Shown here: positions 16,203 through 26,186 of the stretch, one piece after another
How the letters are laid out: every line of letters begins with the position of its first letter
How positions within the stretch are numbered: the first letter of the stretch is position 1
Notes under the pieces: generated by a model
The model's input: the letters and a program-made list of their open reading frames with translations, nothing else
Database searches by the model: none
Told to the model about the DNA's origin: nothing
DNA from: an uncultured Pseudomonadota bacterium
Lineage (GTDB): Bacteria > Pseudomonadota > Gammaproteobacteria > Burkholderiales > Eutrophovitaceae
Length of the DNA stretch: 50,014 bases
Assembly (NCBI GenBank): GCA_937983055.1
Contig: CALJLA010000043.1
Location: 1 to 50,014 of the forward strand
Direction of reading: 5' to 3'
Program-made: the position numbers and the translations under genes

Positions 16203-17791
16203 TGAAGCGCTGTCTTGCTCTAACGATTCTGGCGCTCGCCGTGTTGTCGGGATGTCAGGAGGGCGATTCCCACGCACCTTCGGCGGATCATGCCCGCGGA
16301 CACGCCGCCGGGCATAGCGACGCACACGAAGGCGGCGAAGATCATGGGCATGCGCCCGGTGCGGTCTCGGTTACCCATTTCACCGGGAAGACCGAGCTGT
16401 TCGTCGAGTATCCGCACCTTGCCGTGGGAGGCGAGTCGGCATTTGCCGCGCACTTCACCTGGTTGAAAGATTTCAAGCCGGTGACCGAAGGCAAGGTGAC
16501 GGTGACCCTGCACGGGGGTGGCAAACCGGACGAGACGTTCGAGGTCGCGGCGCCGTCTTCGCCCGGGATCTTTCGACCGGTGGCGCGCCCGCGACATGCG
16601 GGCGAGCGTTTGCTGTCCCTGAAGCTTGAGTCAGGGGGCGACTCGATCTTGCACGAGCTCGGCCAGGCCGTGGTCCATCCGACGGTGGCGAACGCGGAAG
16701 CAGCGGCGACAGACGATGCGGAAGACCCAGGCGAGATCTCGTTCCTGAAAGAACAGCAGTGGGTGGTGGATTTCATGGTGGAGCCGGTGCAAATGCGAAC
16801 GCTGCGGCCGTCGGTTCGAGCGAATGCAACCATACGCGTGCCAGCCAACCGCGACGTCGTGGTGTCGGCGACGACGGCCGGGGTGCTCGCCGCCCGGCAG
16901 GAGCTGCCGCGAGTTGGTCAGGTCGTCGAGGCAGGCCAGATCGTCGCCCTGGTAATCCCTCGCCTTGGCGGCGACATGGATGTTGCAAGCCTCGAACTCG
17001 CTGTTCGAACGGCGCGCATCGAAGCCGAGCACGCGTCGCATGAGCGGGAGCGGCTGGAGAAGCTCTTCGAAACCGGGGCAATCGCGGAAAGGCGCCTCAT
17101 CGAAGCCCGTCAAGCCGAGTTGCGAACGAGCGCGGAGCTGGAAACGGCGCAGCGAAGGCTGGCGCAACAATCCGGGGCCGATGGAGGGGTTGCCCTGCGC
17201 GCACCGATCTCCGGAACGGTGGCTGAACTGCACGTTGGTCGCGGCAGCGGCGTCGATGCCGGGCAGCCTTTGCTTCGAGTCGTGAATTTGGACCGGCTTT
17301 GGCTGGAGGCGCGCGTTCCGGAATCGGAGATTGGCAAGCTGGCCAAACCCTCCGGCGCCTGGTTTCGCGTGTCCGGTTTCGAGGATTCGGTCGAGCTCCA
17401 TGTGGGCACGAACGCCCGCCTGGAGAGTTTCGGCGCGGTCGTCGATCCGACGTCGCGAACCGTGGCAGTGGTGTTCGAGTTCCCCAACCCGGACAGGCGT
17501 TTTCGCGCCGGATTGTCGGCCACCGCAAACCTGTTTACCGGCGCGGGGCCGCAAAAGCCTGCGTTGCCGTCATCCGCGGTGATCGAGGATGGCGGACAGC
17601 CGGTCGTCTTCGTGCAGACGGGAGGCGAGAGCTTCGTCCGACGCGTCGTGGAAGTCGGCATTCGGGATGCGGAGTACGTGGAAGTGGTGCGCGGGGTGCA
17701 GCCGGGCGAGCGAGTCGTCAGCCGGGGCGCCCATCACGTTCGCCTGCAGTCGATCGCGCCGGCCGCTGTTGGCCATGGTCATGCGCACTGA
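16202..17791 (+). CDS. czcB: CzcB-type periplasmic adaptor lipoprotein with extra N-terminal domain
   Basis: The 529-residue protein starts with a lipoprotein signal (lipobox LSGC, Cys19), then a His/Asp-rich linker (about residues 25-55). An extra strand-rich domain of about 110 residues follows (about 60-165) before the usual adaptor core. The core has the barrel-sandwich hybrid halves around a coiled coil (GVLAARQELPRVGQVVEAGQIVALV, then APISGTVAELHVGRGSGV) and the beta-barrel and membrane-proximal domains. It ends in GHGHAH. Ordinary adaptors are nearer 400 residues. It bridges CzcA and CzcC and probably hands metal to the pump. Confidence 0.9.
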   Translation: MKRCLALTILALAVLSGCQEGDSHAPSADHARGHAAGHSDAHEGGEDHGHAPGAVSVTHFTGKTELFVEYPHLAVGGESAFAAHFTWLKDFKPVTEGKVTVTLHGGGKPDETFEVAAPSSPGIFRPVARPRHAGERLLSLKLESGGDSILHELGQAVVHPTVANAEAAATDDAEDPGEISFLKEQQWVVDFMVEPVQMRTLRPSVRANATIRVPANRDVVVSATTAGVLAARQELPRVGQVVEAGQIVALVIPRLGGDMDVASLELAVRTARIEAEHASHERERLEKLFETGAIAERRLIEARQAELRTSAELETAQRRLAQQSGADGGVALRAPISGTVAELHVGRGSGVDAGQPLLRVVNLDRLWLEARVPESEIGKLAKPSGAWFRVSGFEDSVELHVGTNARLESFGAVVDPTSRTVAVVFEFPNPDRRFRAGLSATANLFTGAGPQKPALPSSAVIEDGGQPVVFVQTGGESFVRRVVEVGIRDAEYVEVVRGVQPGERVVSRGAHHVRLQSIAPAAVGHGHAH

Positions 17792-17800
17792 GGAGGCATG

Positions 17801-20800
17801 ATGATCCGGTTCATCATTGATTTCTCGCTGCGAAATCGTCTGTTCGTGGTGATGACCGCGGTGCTGTTGCTTGGCTGGGGCGCTTGGGAAACGGCGCGCA
17901 TGCCGGTCGATGTGTTTCCAGATTTGACGGCGCCGCAGGTAACCGTGGTTACCGAGGCGCACGGAATGGCGCCAACCGAAGTCGAGCAACTGATTACGCT
18001 GCCGATCGAAACCGCGCTGAATGGCGCAACCGGCGTGCGACGGGTGCGTTCGACCTCGGACGTCGGCATTTCTGTCGTCGTCGTCGAATTCGCCTGGGGC
18101 ACGGATATTTACCAGGCGCGCCAGGTGGTTACCGAGAAGCTTGCGCTGGCCCGCGCCACATTGCCTGCGGAGATCGAATCTCCCGCACTGGCGCCGATCG
18201 CGTCGGTGATGGGCGAGATCATGTTCATCGCGCTTGCGTCGGACAGGCACTCGGCCATGGATCTGCGCACAGCCGGGGACTGGACGGTGCGAAGACGCCT
18301 GCTCGCAGTGCCGGGTATCGCCGAGGTTGTACCGATTGGTGGCGATGTCCGGCAGTACCAGATATACGTCAACCCTGAACAGATTGCTGCCTACGGGATC
18401 ACGCTGGAGCAGGTGGTCCATGCGTTGCGGCGTTCAAATCAGAACGTTTCCGCCGGCTTCTATGTGGAAGGGGCCCAGGAATACCTGATCCAGGGGCTGG
18501 GGCGGGTTCGAAGCCCCGAAGACCTTGGCGAGACCGCGGTCGCGGTGCGCGGTTCCGAGCCCGTCCGTTTGCGCCAGATCGCCGAAGTTTCGATTGCCGC
18601 CGCGCCCAAGCGGGGCACCGGAGCCCATAATGGCAAGGCCGCCGTCGTGCTGGGCATCCAGAAGCAGCCCGGCGCGAATACCCTGGAATTGACCCGCACG
18701 CTCGATGCGGTGCTGGCGGAAATACAGCAATCCCTGCCAAGCGGCATGCGCATCGAGACCCACATCTTCCGCCAGGCGGATTTCATTTCGACATCGATCG
18801 ACAACCTGTTGCTGGCGCTGCGCGACGGCGTCGTGCTGGTGATCGCCATCGTGTTCGTGTTCTTGCTTAGCCTGAGAGCGACCGCAATCACCTTGCTGGC
18901 GATCCCCCTGTCGCTCGTGGTTGCCGTGATCGTGCTTAAGGCGTTCGGCGCGACCATAAACACGATGACCCTCGGTGGAATTGCCATCGCCCTTGGAGCA
19001 TTGGTGGACGACGCGATCATCGTCGTGGAGAACATCGTGCGCCGATTGAAGCTCAACCAGGCTGTTTCGGGCGAATCGAGAAGGCCAGCCGCGGCGGTGG
19101 TGCTGGATGCGACGCAGGAAATTCAGGGGTCGATCGTGTTTGCGACGCTGGTCATCATGCTGGTGTTTCTGCCGCTGTTTTTCCTGGCGGGCGTCGAGGG
19201 CCGGCTAATGATCCCGCTGGGTATTGCGTACGTCGTGTCCCTTGCGGCGTCCCTGCTGGTTGCGATCACGGTTACGCCGGTGCTCAGTGCACTCGCCTTG
19301 CCCCGGTCGAGACTGATCGGCGCCGCGCGTGAGCCGCGGGGATTGACGGCACTGAAAAGCCGTTACGGACGACTGCTATCGGCAGTGTTGCCTCGCTGGA
19401 AAGCAGTGCTGCTCGCAAGTGCGGTCGTACTGGGGGGCGCGCTGGCTGCATTCTCTGCCGCCGGCCGCGCCTTTCTGCCCGAGTTCAACGAGGGCAGCCT
19501 GACCCTGAGCGTGGTTACGCTGCCCGGGACATCGCTCGCCGAATCGGACAGGCTCGGCGCCGCGGTCGAAAATATCTTGCTTGCCCAGCCGGAAGTCGCT
19601 GCAACGGCGCGCAGAACGGGCCGTGCCGAGCGGGACCCTCATGCGCAGGGAATTCATGCCTCCGAGATCGACGTCAGTCTGCGGATGAAAGACCGGACCA
19701 AGGAAGTGTTCCTCGACGAACTGCGCCAGGAACTGGGCGCCGTGGCAGGGGCCAACATCGTCATCGGGCAGCCGATTTCCCATCGGATCGATCACCTTCT
19801 GTCGGGCACCCGCGCCAATATAGCGGTGAAGATCTTCGGGCCGGATCTCCATGAGTTGCGACGCATCGCGGCGAGTGTCGAGGCGGTCATGAAGTCGGTG
19901 GACGGCGCGGTCGACGTGGCGGCAGAGCAGCAGACGGACATTCCTCTGGTCAGCATCCAATTCAACCGGGATGCGATCGCGCGTCACGGGTTGACAGTGG
20001 GCGCGGTGGCCGAAGCCGTGGAAGCGGCGTTTGCCGGAACCGTTGTCTCAAGCGTGATCGAGGGGCAGGCTACATTCGACATGGTCGTGCGGTATCCGCC
20101 GTCAATGCTCGAGTCGGTGGAAACGATTGCGTCCAGCCCGGTTGCGACTCCTTCCGGCGCACAGGTCCCGCTGTCAGCGCTCGCAGAGGTTCGGCGGGAC
20201 CGCGGGCCCAACCTGGTGAGTCGCGAGAATGTGCAACGCAAGATTGTGGTGATGGCCAATGTCGCGGGTCGTGACCTGGGGGGGGTGGTTGACGACATCC
20301 GGCGACGCGTGGCCGAGACGGTGGCTCTGCCGGAAGGCTACTATGTCGAGTACGGGGGACAGTTCGAGAGCGCGCAGGAAGCGACCCGGACTCTTGTGGC
20401 GGTGGGCACGGTCGTGGTGATCGGTATTTTCCTGCTTCTCTACATTGCCTTCCGGTCGGCGCCCGATGCGGCACTGGTTATGTTGAACCTGCCGCTTGCG
20501 CTGATTGGCGGCGTGGCCGGCGTATTTGTCTCCGGGGGAGTGATTTCGGTTGCCTCGATCATCGGGTTCATTACGCTGTTTGGCATTGCGACCCGGAATG
20601 GCGTAATGATGGTGTCTCACATACGTCATCTGGTCGAGAAGGAAGGGGTGGACGACCCGGTCGAGGCAGTGCGCCGGGGCGCGGTGGAGCGGCTGGTTCC
20701 GATTTTGATGACCGCGCTTGCGGCCGGACTTGCATTGGTTCCTCTGGCCCTATCCGCGGGCCAGCCGGGCAGTGAAATCCAGGCGCCAATGGCCGTGGTC

Positions 20801-20929
20801 ATTCTTTTCGGACTATTGTCGTCTACCGTTCTCAACATGTTTGTTGTCCCGGTTCTTTATCTTCGCTGGGGGGCAGTCAACAGGATACTGAGCCGGGCCG
20901 CCTCTGCCCGTGTCCTTCCGGCGGGCTGA
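17801..20929 (+). CDS. czcA: CzcA-type heavy-metal RND efflux pump
   Basis: The 1042-residue inner-membrane pump has the RND layout: TM1 at the start (LRNRLFVVMTAVLLLGWGAW), large periplasmic loop, TM2-6, second loop, TM8-12. The HME hallmark region in TM4 reads GGIAIALGALVDDAIIVVEN (392-411), with Asp403, Asp404 and Glu410 in the proton relay region. CzcA of the Co/Zn/Cd class carries DFGxxVDGA there, so the substrate class here is different or unresolved. AGGAGG lies four bases before ATG 17801; the ATG three bases earlier is too close. It is the last gene of the czc operon. No czcD or two-component regulator is nearby. Confidence 0.92.
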   Translation: MIRFIIDFSLRNRLFVVMTAVLLLGWGAWETARMPVDVFPDLTAPQVTVVTEAHGMAPTEVEQLITLPIETALNGATGVRRVRSTSDVGISVVVVEFAWGTDIYQARQVVTEKLALARATLPAEIESPALAPIASVMGEIMFIALASDRHSAMDLRTAGDWTVRRRLLAVPGIAEVVPIGGDVRQYQIYVNPEQIAAYGITLEQVVHALRRSNQNVSAGFYVEGAQEYLIQGLGRVRSPEDLGETAVAVRGSEPVRLRQIAEVSIAAAPKRGTGAHNGKAAVVLGIQKQPGANTLELTRTLDAVLAEIQQSLPSGMRIETHIFRQADFISTSIDNLLLALRDGVVLVIAIVFVFLLSLRATAITLLAIPLSLVVAVIVLKAFGATINTMTLGGIAIALGALVDDAIIVVENIVRRLKLNQAVSGESRRPAAAVVLDATQEIQGSIVFATLVIMLVFLPLFFLAGVEGRLMIPLGIAYVVSLAASLLVAITVTPVLSALALPRSRLIGAAREPRGLTALKSRYGRLLSAVLPRWKAVLLASAVVLGGALAAFSAAGRAFLPEFNEGSLTLSVVTLPGTSLAESDRLGAAVENILLAQPEVAATARRTGRAERDPHAQGIHASEIDVSLRMKDRTKEVFLDELRQELGAVAGANIVIGQPISHRIDHLLSGTRANIAVKIFGPDLHELRRIAASVEAVMKSVDGAVDVAAEQQTDIPLVSIQFNRDAIARHGLTVGAVAEAVEAAFAGTVVSSVIEGQATFDMVVRYPPSMLESVETIASSPVATPSGAQVPLSALAEVRRDRGPNLVSRENVQRKIVVMANVAGRDLGGVVDDIRRRVAETVALPEGYYVEYGGQFESAQEATRTLVAVGTVVVIGIFLLLYIAFRSAPDAALVMLNLPLALIGGVAGVFVSGGVISVASIIGFITLFGIATRNGVMMVSHIRHLVEKEGVDDPVEAVRRGAVERLVPILMTALAAGLALVPLALSAGQPGSEIQAPMAVVILFGLLSSTVLNMFVVPVLYLRWGAVNRILSRAASARVLPAG

Positions 20930-21022
20930 GGCTACGAAACATCGCGTGGAGTGACAGGCGGCAATGGGTTCTCAAACTCGCGTTCACGAGCATTCCCGAT
21001 TGTCTGATCGCTCCCGGTCAAG

Positions 21023-22363
21023 ATGAATGCTGCGCCAGGAAATGCCGACCGTCCGGCGGAGGTAACCCCGGCGCAGGCACTTGCCTTCTGGCTGAAGCTG
21101 GGTTTCATCAGCTTCGGCGGACCCGCCGGGCAGATTTCGATCATGCACCAGGAACTGGTGGAGCGGCGGCGCTGGATCTCGGAGCGGCGGTTCCTGCATG
21201 CGCTGAACTACTGCATGGTGCTGCCCGGCCCGGAGGCGCAGCAGCTCGCTACCTATATCGGCTGGCTGCTGCACGGGCGCTGGGGGGGCGTCGTGGCCGG
21301 CGGGCTCTTCGTGCTGCCCTCGCTGCTGATCCTGATCCTGCTGTCGTGGGTGTACCTGGTGTGGGGGGAGACGGCGCTGGTGGCCGGCATCCTGTACGGC
21401 GTGAAGCCGGCGGTCATCGCGGTGGTGGCGCATGCCGCCTGGCGCATCGGCCGGCGCACGCTGCACAACGTCGCGCTGTGGGCGATCGCCGCGGCGGCGT
21501 TCGTCGCCATCTTCGCATTCAATCTGCCGTTTCCCGCGATCATTGCGACCGCCGCGCTGCTTGGTTTTGCCGGCGGCCGGCTGCGCCCGGCCTGGTTCGC
21601 CGCCGCCGGCGGGCATGGTGGCGCGAAACGCGCCCTCGGCCCGGCGCTGATCGACGACGACACGCCGCCGCCCCCGCACGCGCGATTCCGCTGGCGCGGG
21701 CTGCTGCGCACGATCGCGGCGGGCACGCTGCTGTGGCTGGCGACGCTCGCCGCCATCGCGCTGGCGACGGGCTGGGACAGCATGCTGACGGCGATGGCGA
21801 CCTTCTTCACCAAGGCGGCGCTGCTCACCTTCGGCGGCGCGTACGCGGTGCTGCCCTACGTGGTGCAGGGCGCGGTGCAGCACTATGGATGGCTTACGCC
21901 GGCGCAGATGATCGACGGGCTCGCGCTGGGCGAGACGACGCCCGGCCCGCTGATCATGGTCGTCGCTTTCGTCGCGTTCGTGGGCGGCTGGGGGCAGGCG
22001 GTGATCGCCGACTCGCCGCTGCTCAGTGGCGTGGCGGCGGCCTGCGTCACCACGTGGTTCACCTTTTTGCCGTCGTTCCTGTTCATCTTTGCCGGCGCAC
22101 CGGTCATCGAGACGACCCATCGCCAGCCGAAGCTGACCGCGCCGCTCACCGGCATCACCGCGGCGGTGGTGGGCGTGATCGTGAATCTCGCGGTATTTTT
22201 CGCGGCGCATGTGCTGTGGCCGGAGGGCGCCGCCGCAGGCGTTGACTGGCGCTCCGCGCTGATCGCGGGCGCGGCGGCACTCGCGCTGTTCCGCTACAAC
22301 ATGCCGGTGGTGCCGCTGATCGGCGCGGCAGCCGTCGCCGGGCTCCTGGTGTCGGCGATCTAG
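21023..22363 (+). CDS. chrA: Chromate efflux transporter ChrA (CHR family)
   Basis: The 446-residue membrane protein contains two CHR domains. The first has FWLKLGFISFGGPAGQISIMHQELV (about residues 22-46) and LPGPEAQQLATYIGW (67-81). The second has FFTKAALLTFGGAYAVLPYV (about 257-276) and LALGETTPGPLIMVVAFVAFVGG. These are the signature FGGP and PGP motifs of ChrA, which exports chromate. A central hydrophilic linker lies near residues 205-235. It follows czcA by 93 bases on the same strand, with no chrB beside it. Confidence 0.93.
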   Translation: MNAAPGNADRPAEVTPAQALAFWLKLGFISFGGPAGQISIMHQELVERRRWISERRFLHALNYCMVLPGPEAQQLATYIGWLLHGRWGGVVAGGLFVLPSLLILILLSWVYLVWGETALVAGILYGVKPAVIAVVAHAAWRIGRRTLHNVALWAIAAAAFVAIFAFNLPFPAIIATAALLGFAGGRLRPAWFAAAGGHGGAKRALGPALIDDDTPPPPHARFRWRGLLRTIAAGTLLWLATLAAIALATGWDSMLTAMATFFTKAALLTFGGAYAVLPYVVQGAVQHYGWLTPAQMIDGLALGETTPGPLIMVVAFVAFVGGWGQAVIADSPLLSGVAAACVTTWFTFLPSFLFIFAGAPVIETTHRQPKLTAPLTGITAAVVGVIVNLAVFFAAHVLWPEGAAAGVDWRSALIAGAAALALFRYNMPVVPLIGAAAVAGLLVSAI

Positions 22364-22381
22364 CCGCAGGCGGCCTCTGCC

Positions 22382-22861
22382 TCAGGCGAGGTGCGACAAC
22401 GGCAACGCGGTCGTGTCCTTGATGCGTTCGAGCACGAAATTCGAGCGCACGTCGGTGACGCTTTTCTCCTTCAGCAGGCGGTCCATCATGAAGCGGGTGA
22501 AGTGTTCGAGGTCCTGCACCTGCACCCGCAGCAGGTAGTCCATCTCCCCGGTCATCGAATAGCAGCCCACCACCTCCGGCCACGCCAGCACCGTCCTGCG
22601 GAATGCTTCCGCCGGCATTCGCCCGCGCTTTTCCAGGGTGACGCTGACGTAGGCCAGCAGGCCCAGGCCCACCTTGGCCGGATCCAGCAGCGCAACATAG
22701 CGGCTGAGCACCCCGGCTTCCTCCAGCGCCCGCACCCGCCGCAGGCACGGCGAGGGCGAGAGCGCGACCTTCTCGGCGAGTTCGACGTTGCTCAGCCGCC
22801 CGTTGCCCTGCAGCAGCTCGAGAATGCGGCGGTCGGTGCGATCGAGCGAGATGTCTGGCAT
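22382..22861 (-). CDS. Lrp/AsnC-family transcriptional regulator
   Basis: The 159-residue protein has an N-terminal winged helix-turn-helix (LDRTDRRILELLQGNGRLSNVELAEKVALSPSPCLRRVRALEEAG, residues 6-50) and a C-terminal RAM ligand-binding domain (about 65-150, with GEMDYLLRVQVQDLEHFTRF). Such regulators form dimers to octamers and respond to amino acids. It starts 128 bases from the divergent hpd gene, so it probably controls hpd and itself; tyrosine or phenylalanine would be a sensible ligand. ATG 22861 is preceded by an AGAAGAGAG site. Confidence 0.9.
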   Translation of the reverse strand: MPDISLDRTDRRILELLQGNGRLSNVELAEKVALSPSPCLRRVRALEEAGVLSRYVALLDPAKVGLGLLAYVSVTLEKRGRMPAEAFRRTVLAWPEVVGCYSMTGEMDYLLRVQVQDLEHFTRFMMDRLLKEKSVTDVRSNFVLERIKDTTALPLSHLA

Positions 22862-22989
22862 GAAATTGCTCTCTTCTGGGCATAAGATAGAAATATTATT
22901 GCGCACAAAGCCAGTTTTGGGCACTAAAAAGCAATCCTTCACCCCCGGCTTGCGCCTAGAATTTTCCGGGTCAAGAACGGGAGGCAAGC
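22862..22989. promoter_or_regulatory. Divergent control region between lrp-type gene and hpd
   Basis: The region contains an AT-rich stretch (22881-22900) unusual for this GC-rich sequence. TGGGCATAAGA at 22877-22887 and TGGGCACTAAAA at 22918-22929 form a direct repeat about 41 bases apart, near four helix turns. TAGAAT at 22957-22962 could be the -10 of hpd; no good -35 is seen. Lrp proteins bind AT-rich, phased sites, so this is the likely operator. Confidence 0.45.
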
Positions 22990-24087
<1,098 letters not shown>

Positions 24088-24110
24088 GCTGCAGAGGAGA
24101 AAACCGTTTC

Positions 24111-24140
24111 ACCACAGAGGACACAGAGGGCACAGAGAAG
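24111..24140 (+). repeat. CACAGAG repeat element, left arm
   Basis: ACCACAGAGG followed by ACACAGAGGG and CACAGAG: three near-copies of a ten-base CACAGAGG unit, downstream of hpd. It is inverted relative to the arm at 24231-24260. Confidence 0.7.
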
Positions 24141-24230
24141 AGCGAAGAATTTGCAGGAACCGGATCCCGCAAAAGCCCCTCTCGGATACACTCGCCCGAC
24201 ATCCAGCAGCGCCGGAAACCCGCGCCGGAT

Positions 24231-24260
24231 CTCCTCTGTGTTCTCTGTGCCCTCTGTGGT
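24231..24260 (-). repeat. CACAGAG repeat element, right arm
   Basis: On the minus strand this reads ACCACAGAGGGCACAGAGAA and then CACAGAGGAG, the inverted partner of 24111-24140. About 90 bases of non-coding sequence separate the arms. The pair lies between the convergent ends of hpd and prfC and looks like a small non-autonomous mobile or structural element. Confidence 0.7.
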
Positions 24261-24274
24261 AGAGAGGCTGCCCG

Positions 24275-25933
24275 CTAGGAAGACAATTGCTGGGCGTGCT
24301 CGCGCAGGGCGTGGAATTCGATGTCCGGCCAGCGCTCCATCGTCAGATCGAGATTCGGCTTCGACGTCGCCAGGTAGGCAAGACTGCCGGAGGCGTCCAG
24401 CGCCAGGTTGCCGGCCAGCTTTTCCCTGAACTCGGCAAGCTTGCGCGGATTCTTGCTGGTGACCCAGCGCGCGCCGTAGAAACCGAGCGGGCGGGTCGAG
24501 GCATCGACGCCGTATTCAGCTTTAAGGCGGTGCGCGACCACCTCGAATTGCAGCATGCCCACTGCGCCGAGAATCATCTCGTTGCCGACCAGCGGTCGGA
24601 ACACCTGGATCGCGCCTTCCTCGCCGAGCTGCTGCAGGCCCTTGAGCAGCTGCTTGCCTTTCAGCGGGTCGCGCAGCGTGACGCCCTGGAACAGCTCCGG
24701 GGCGAAGTAGGGAATGCCAGTGAAATTGAGCTTCTCGCCCTCGGTGAATGTGTCGCCGATGTCGATGCTGCCATGATTGATGAGCCCGATGATGTCGCCG
24801 GGCCAGGCGTCCTCTACGGTCTCGCGCCGCTGCGACAGAAAGCTCACCACCTGACTCGCGCGCAGTTCCTTGCCGGTGCGCACGTGATAGAGGCGCATGC
24901 CGCGCTCGAAACGCCCGGTGCATACCCGCAGGAAGGCGATGCGGTCGCGGTGCTGCGGATCCATGTTGGCCTGGATCTTGAAGACGAAGGCGCTGAACTT
25001 CGACTCGTCCGGCTGCGCAACCCGCTCCAGCGCCGGGCGCGGCAGTGGCGGTGGCGCCTCGTCGACCAGCGCATCGAGCACCTTGTTCACGCCGAAATTG
25101 TTCATTGCCGAGCCGAAGAACACCGGCGTGAGCTCGCCTTCGAGAAAATCCTGGCGGGAGAACTCGCGCAGGTCCGAGCGCAGCAGCCCGACCTCTTCCC
25201 TCGCCTCGGCGATCTCGGCGGAGAAACGATCCTGCAGCTTTTCGTGACCGAGACCGGGCAGCGTCTGCACCGCGAGCGGGTCCGGCGCCTCGCCGCCTGG
25301 GTAGAGCAGCGTGCGGTCCGCCGCCAGGTCGAACACGCCGGCGAAGCGCTTGCCCATGCCGATCGGCCAGGTGGCCGGCGCGCAATGGACCTTCAGCACG
25401 TTCTCGATCTCGTCGATCAGCTCCAGCGGGTGCCGGCCTTCGCGGTCGAGCTTGTTGATGAAGGTGATGATCGGCGTGTTGCGGCTGCGGCAGACTTCCA
25501 GCAGCTTGATGGTCTGCGGCTCCACCCCCTTGGTGCAGTCGATCACCATCAGCGCTGCGTCCACCGCCGTCAGCACCCGGTAGGTGTCCTCGGAGAAATC
25601 GCGGTGGCCCGGCGTGTCGAGCAGGTTCATGACGCAGTCGCGGTATTCGAACTGCATCACCGAGCTCGCCACCGAGATGCCGCGCTCCTTTTCGATCGCC
25701 ATCCAGTCGGAGGTGGCGTAGCGGCCACTCTTGCGGGCCTTGACCGTGCCGGCGGCCTGGATCGCGCCGCCGAAGAGCAGCAGCTTCTCGGTGAGCGTGG
25801 TCTTGCCGGCGTCCGGGTGCGAAATGATCGCAAAGGTCCGGCGGCGGGCAACTTCGGGTGAGGTGGGCGGGCTGAAGCGTTCCAAGGGTCTGGGCAGTCG
25901 GTCGGTCCGGCCGCGAAGGCCGGGAATCACCAT
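24275..25933 (-). CDS. prfC: Peptide chain release factor 3
   Basis: The 552-residue translational GTPase has G1 ISHPDAGKTTLTEKL (about residues 37-51), the switch II motif DTPGHRDF, NKLDRE, and the RF3-specific later domains including the C-terminal MLQFEVVAHRLKAEYG. It releases RF1 and RF2 from the ribosome after termination. The first 28 residues are extra compared with usual RF3, which starts close to the VARRRTFAIISHPDAG segment; ATG 25933 has only a weak ribosome site, but no better in-frame ATG lies closer. It stands alone, convergent with hpd. Confidence 0.94.
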   Translation of the reverse strand: MVIPGLRGRTDRLPRPLERFSPPTSPEVARRRTFAIISHPDAGKTTLTEKLLLFGGAIQAAGTVKARKSGRYATSDWMAIEKERGISVASSVMQFEYRDCVMNLLDTPGHRDFSEDTYRVLTAVDAALMVIDCTKGVEPQTIKLLEVCRSRNTPIITFINKLDREGRHPLELIDEIENVLKVHCAPATWPIGMGKRFAGVFDLAADRTLLYPGGEAPDPLAVQTLPGLGHEKLQDRFSAEIAEAREEVGLLRSDLREFSRQDFLEGELTPVFFGSAMNNFGVNKVLDALVDEAPPPLPRPALERVAQPDESKFSAFVFKIQANMDPQHRDRIAFLRVCTGRFERGMRLYHVRTGKELRASQVVSFLSQRRETVEDAWPGDIIGLINHGSIDIGDTFTEGEKLNFTGIPYFAPELFQGVTLRDPLKGKQLLKGLQQLGEEGAIQVFRPLVGNEMILGAVGMLQFEVVAHRLKAEYGVDASTRPLGFYGARWVTSKNPRKLAEFREKLAGNLALDASGSLAYLATSKPNLDLTMERWPDIEFHALREHAQQLSS

Positions 25934-26186
25934 CGGCTGAAGAAGGCGCCGAGGGGCGTCGATGCGCGGTGCGCGGGCGATGGCAGGGGCTACATGTCGG
26001 GCGCGATTCTAATGCCTCGCCCGGCGGCCGGGCAAACCCGAGGGGCAGGGCGATGTCGAGGCGGCCGGGCCTAAACTCCGGCGGCGGCAGGCCGTTAACG
26101 CAGTTGCTAAGGGAACCCGCCGGCCCCGATCGTGCCTGGCGGGCTGCAGGACGACGGCCTCCATGCCGTGAGGACGGAGATTCGCA

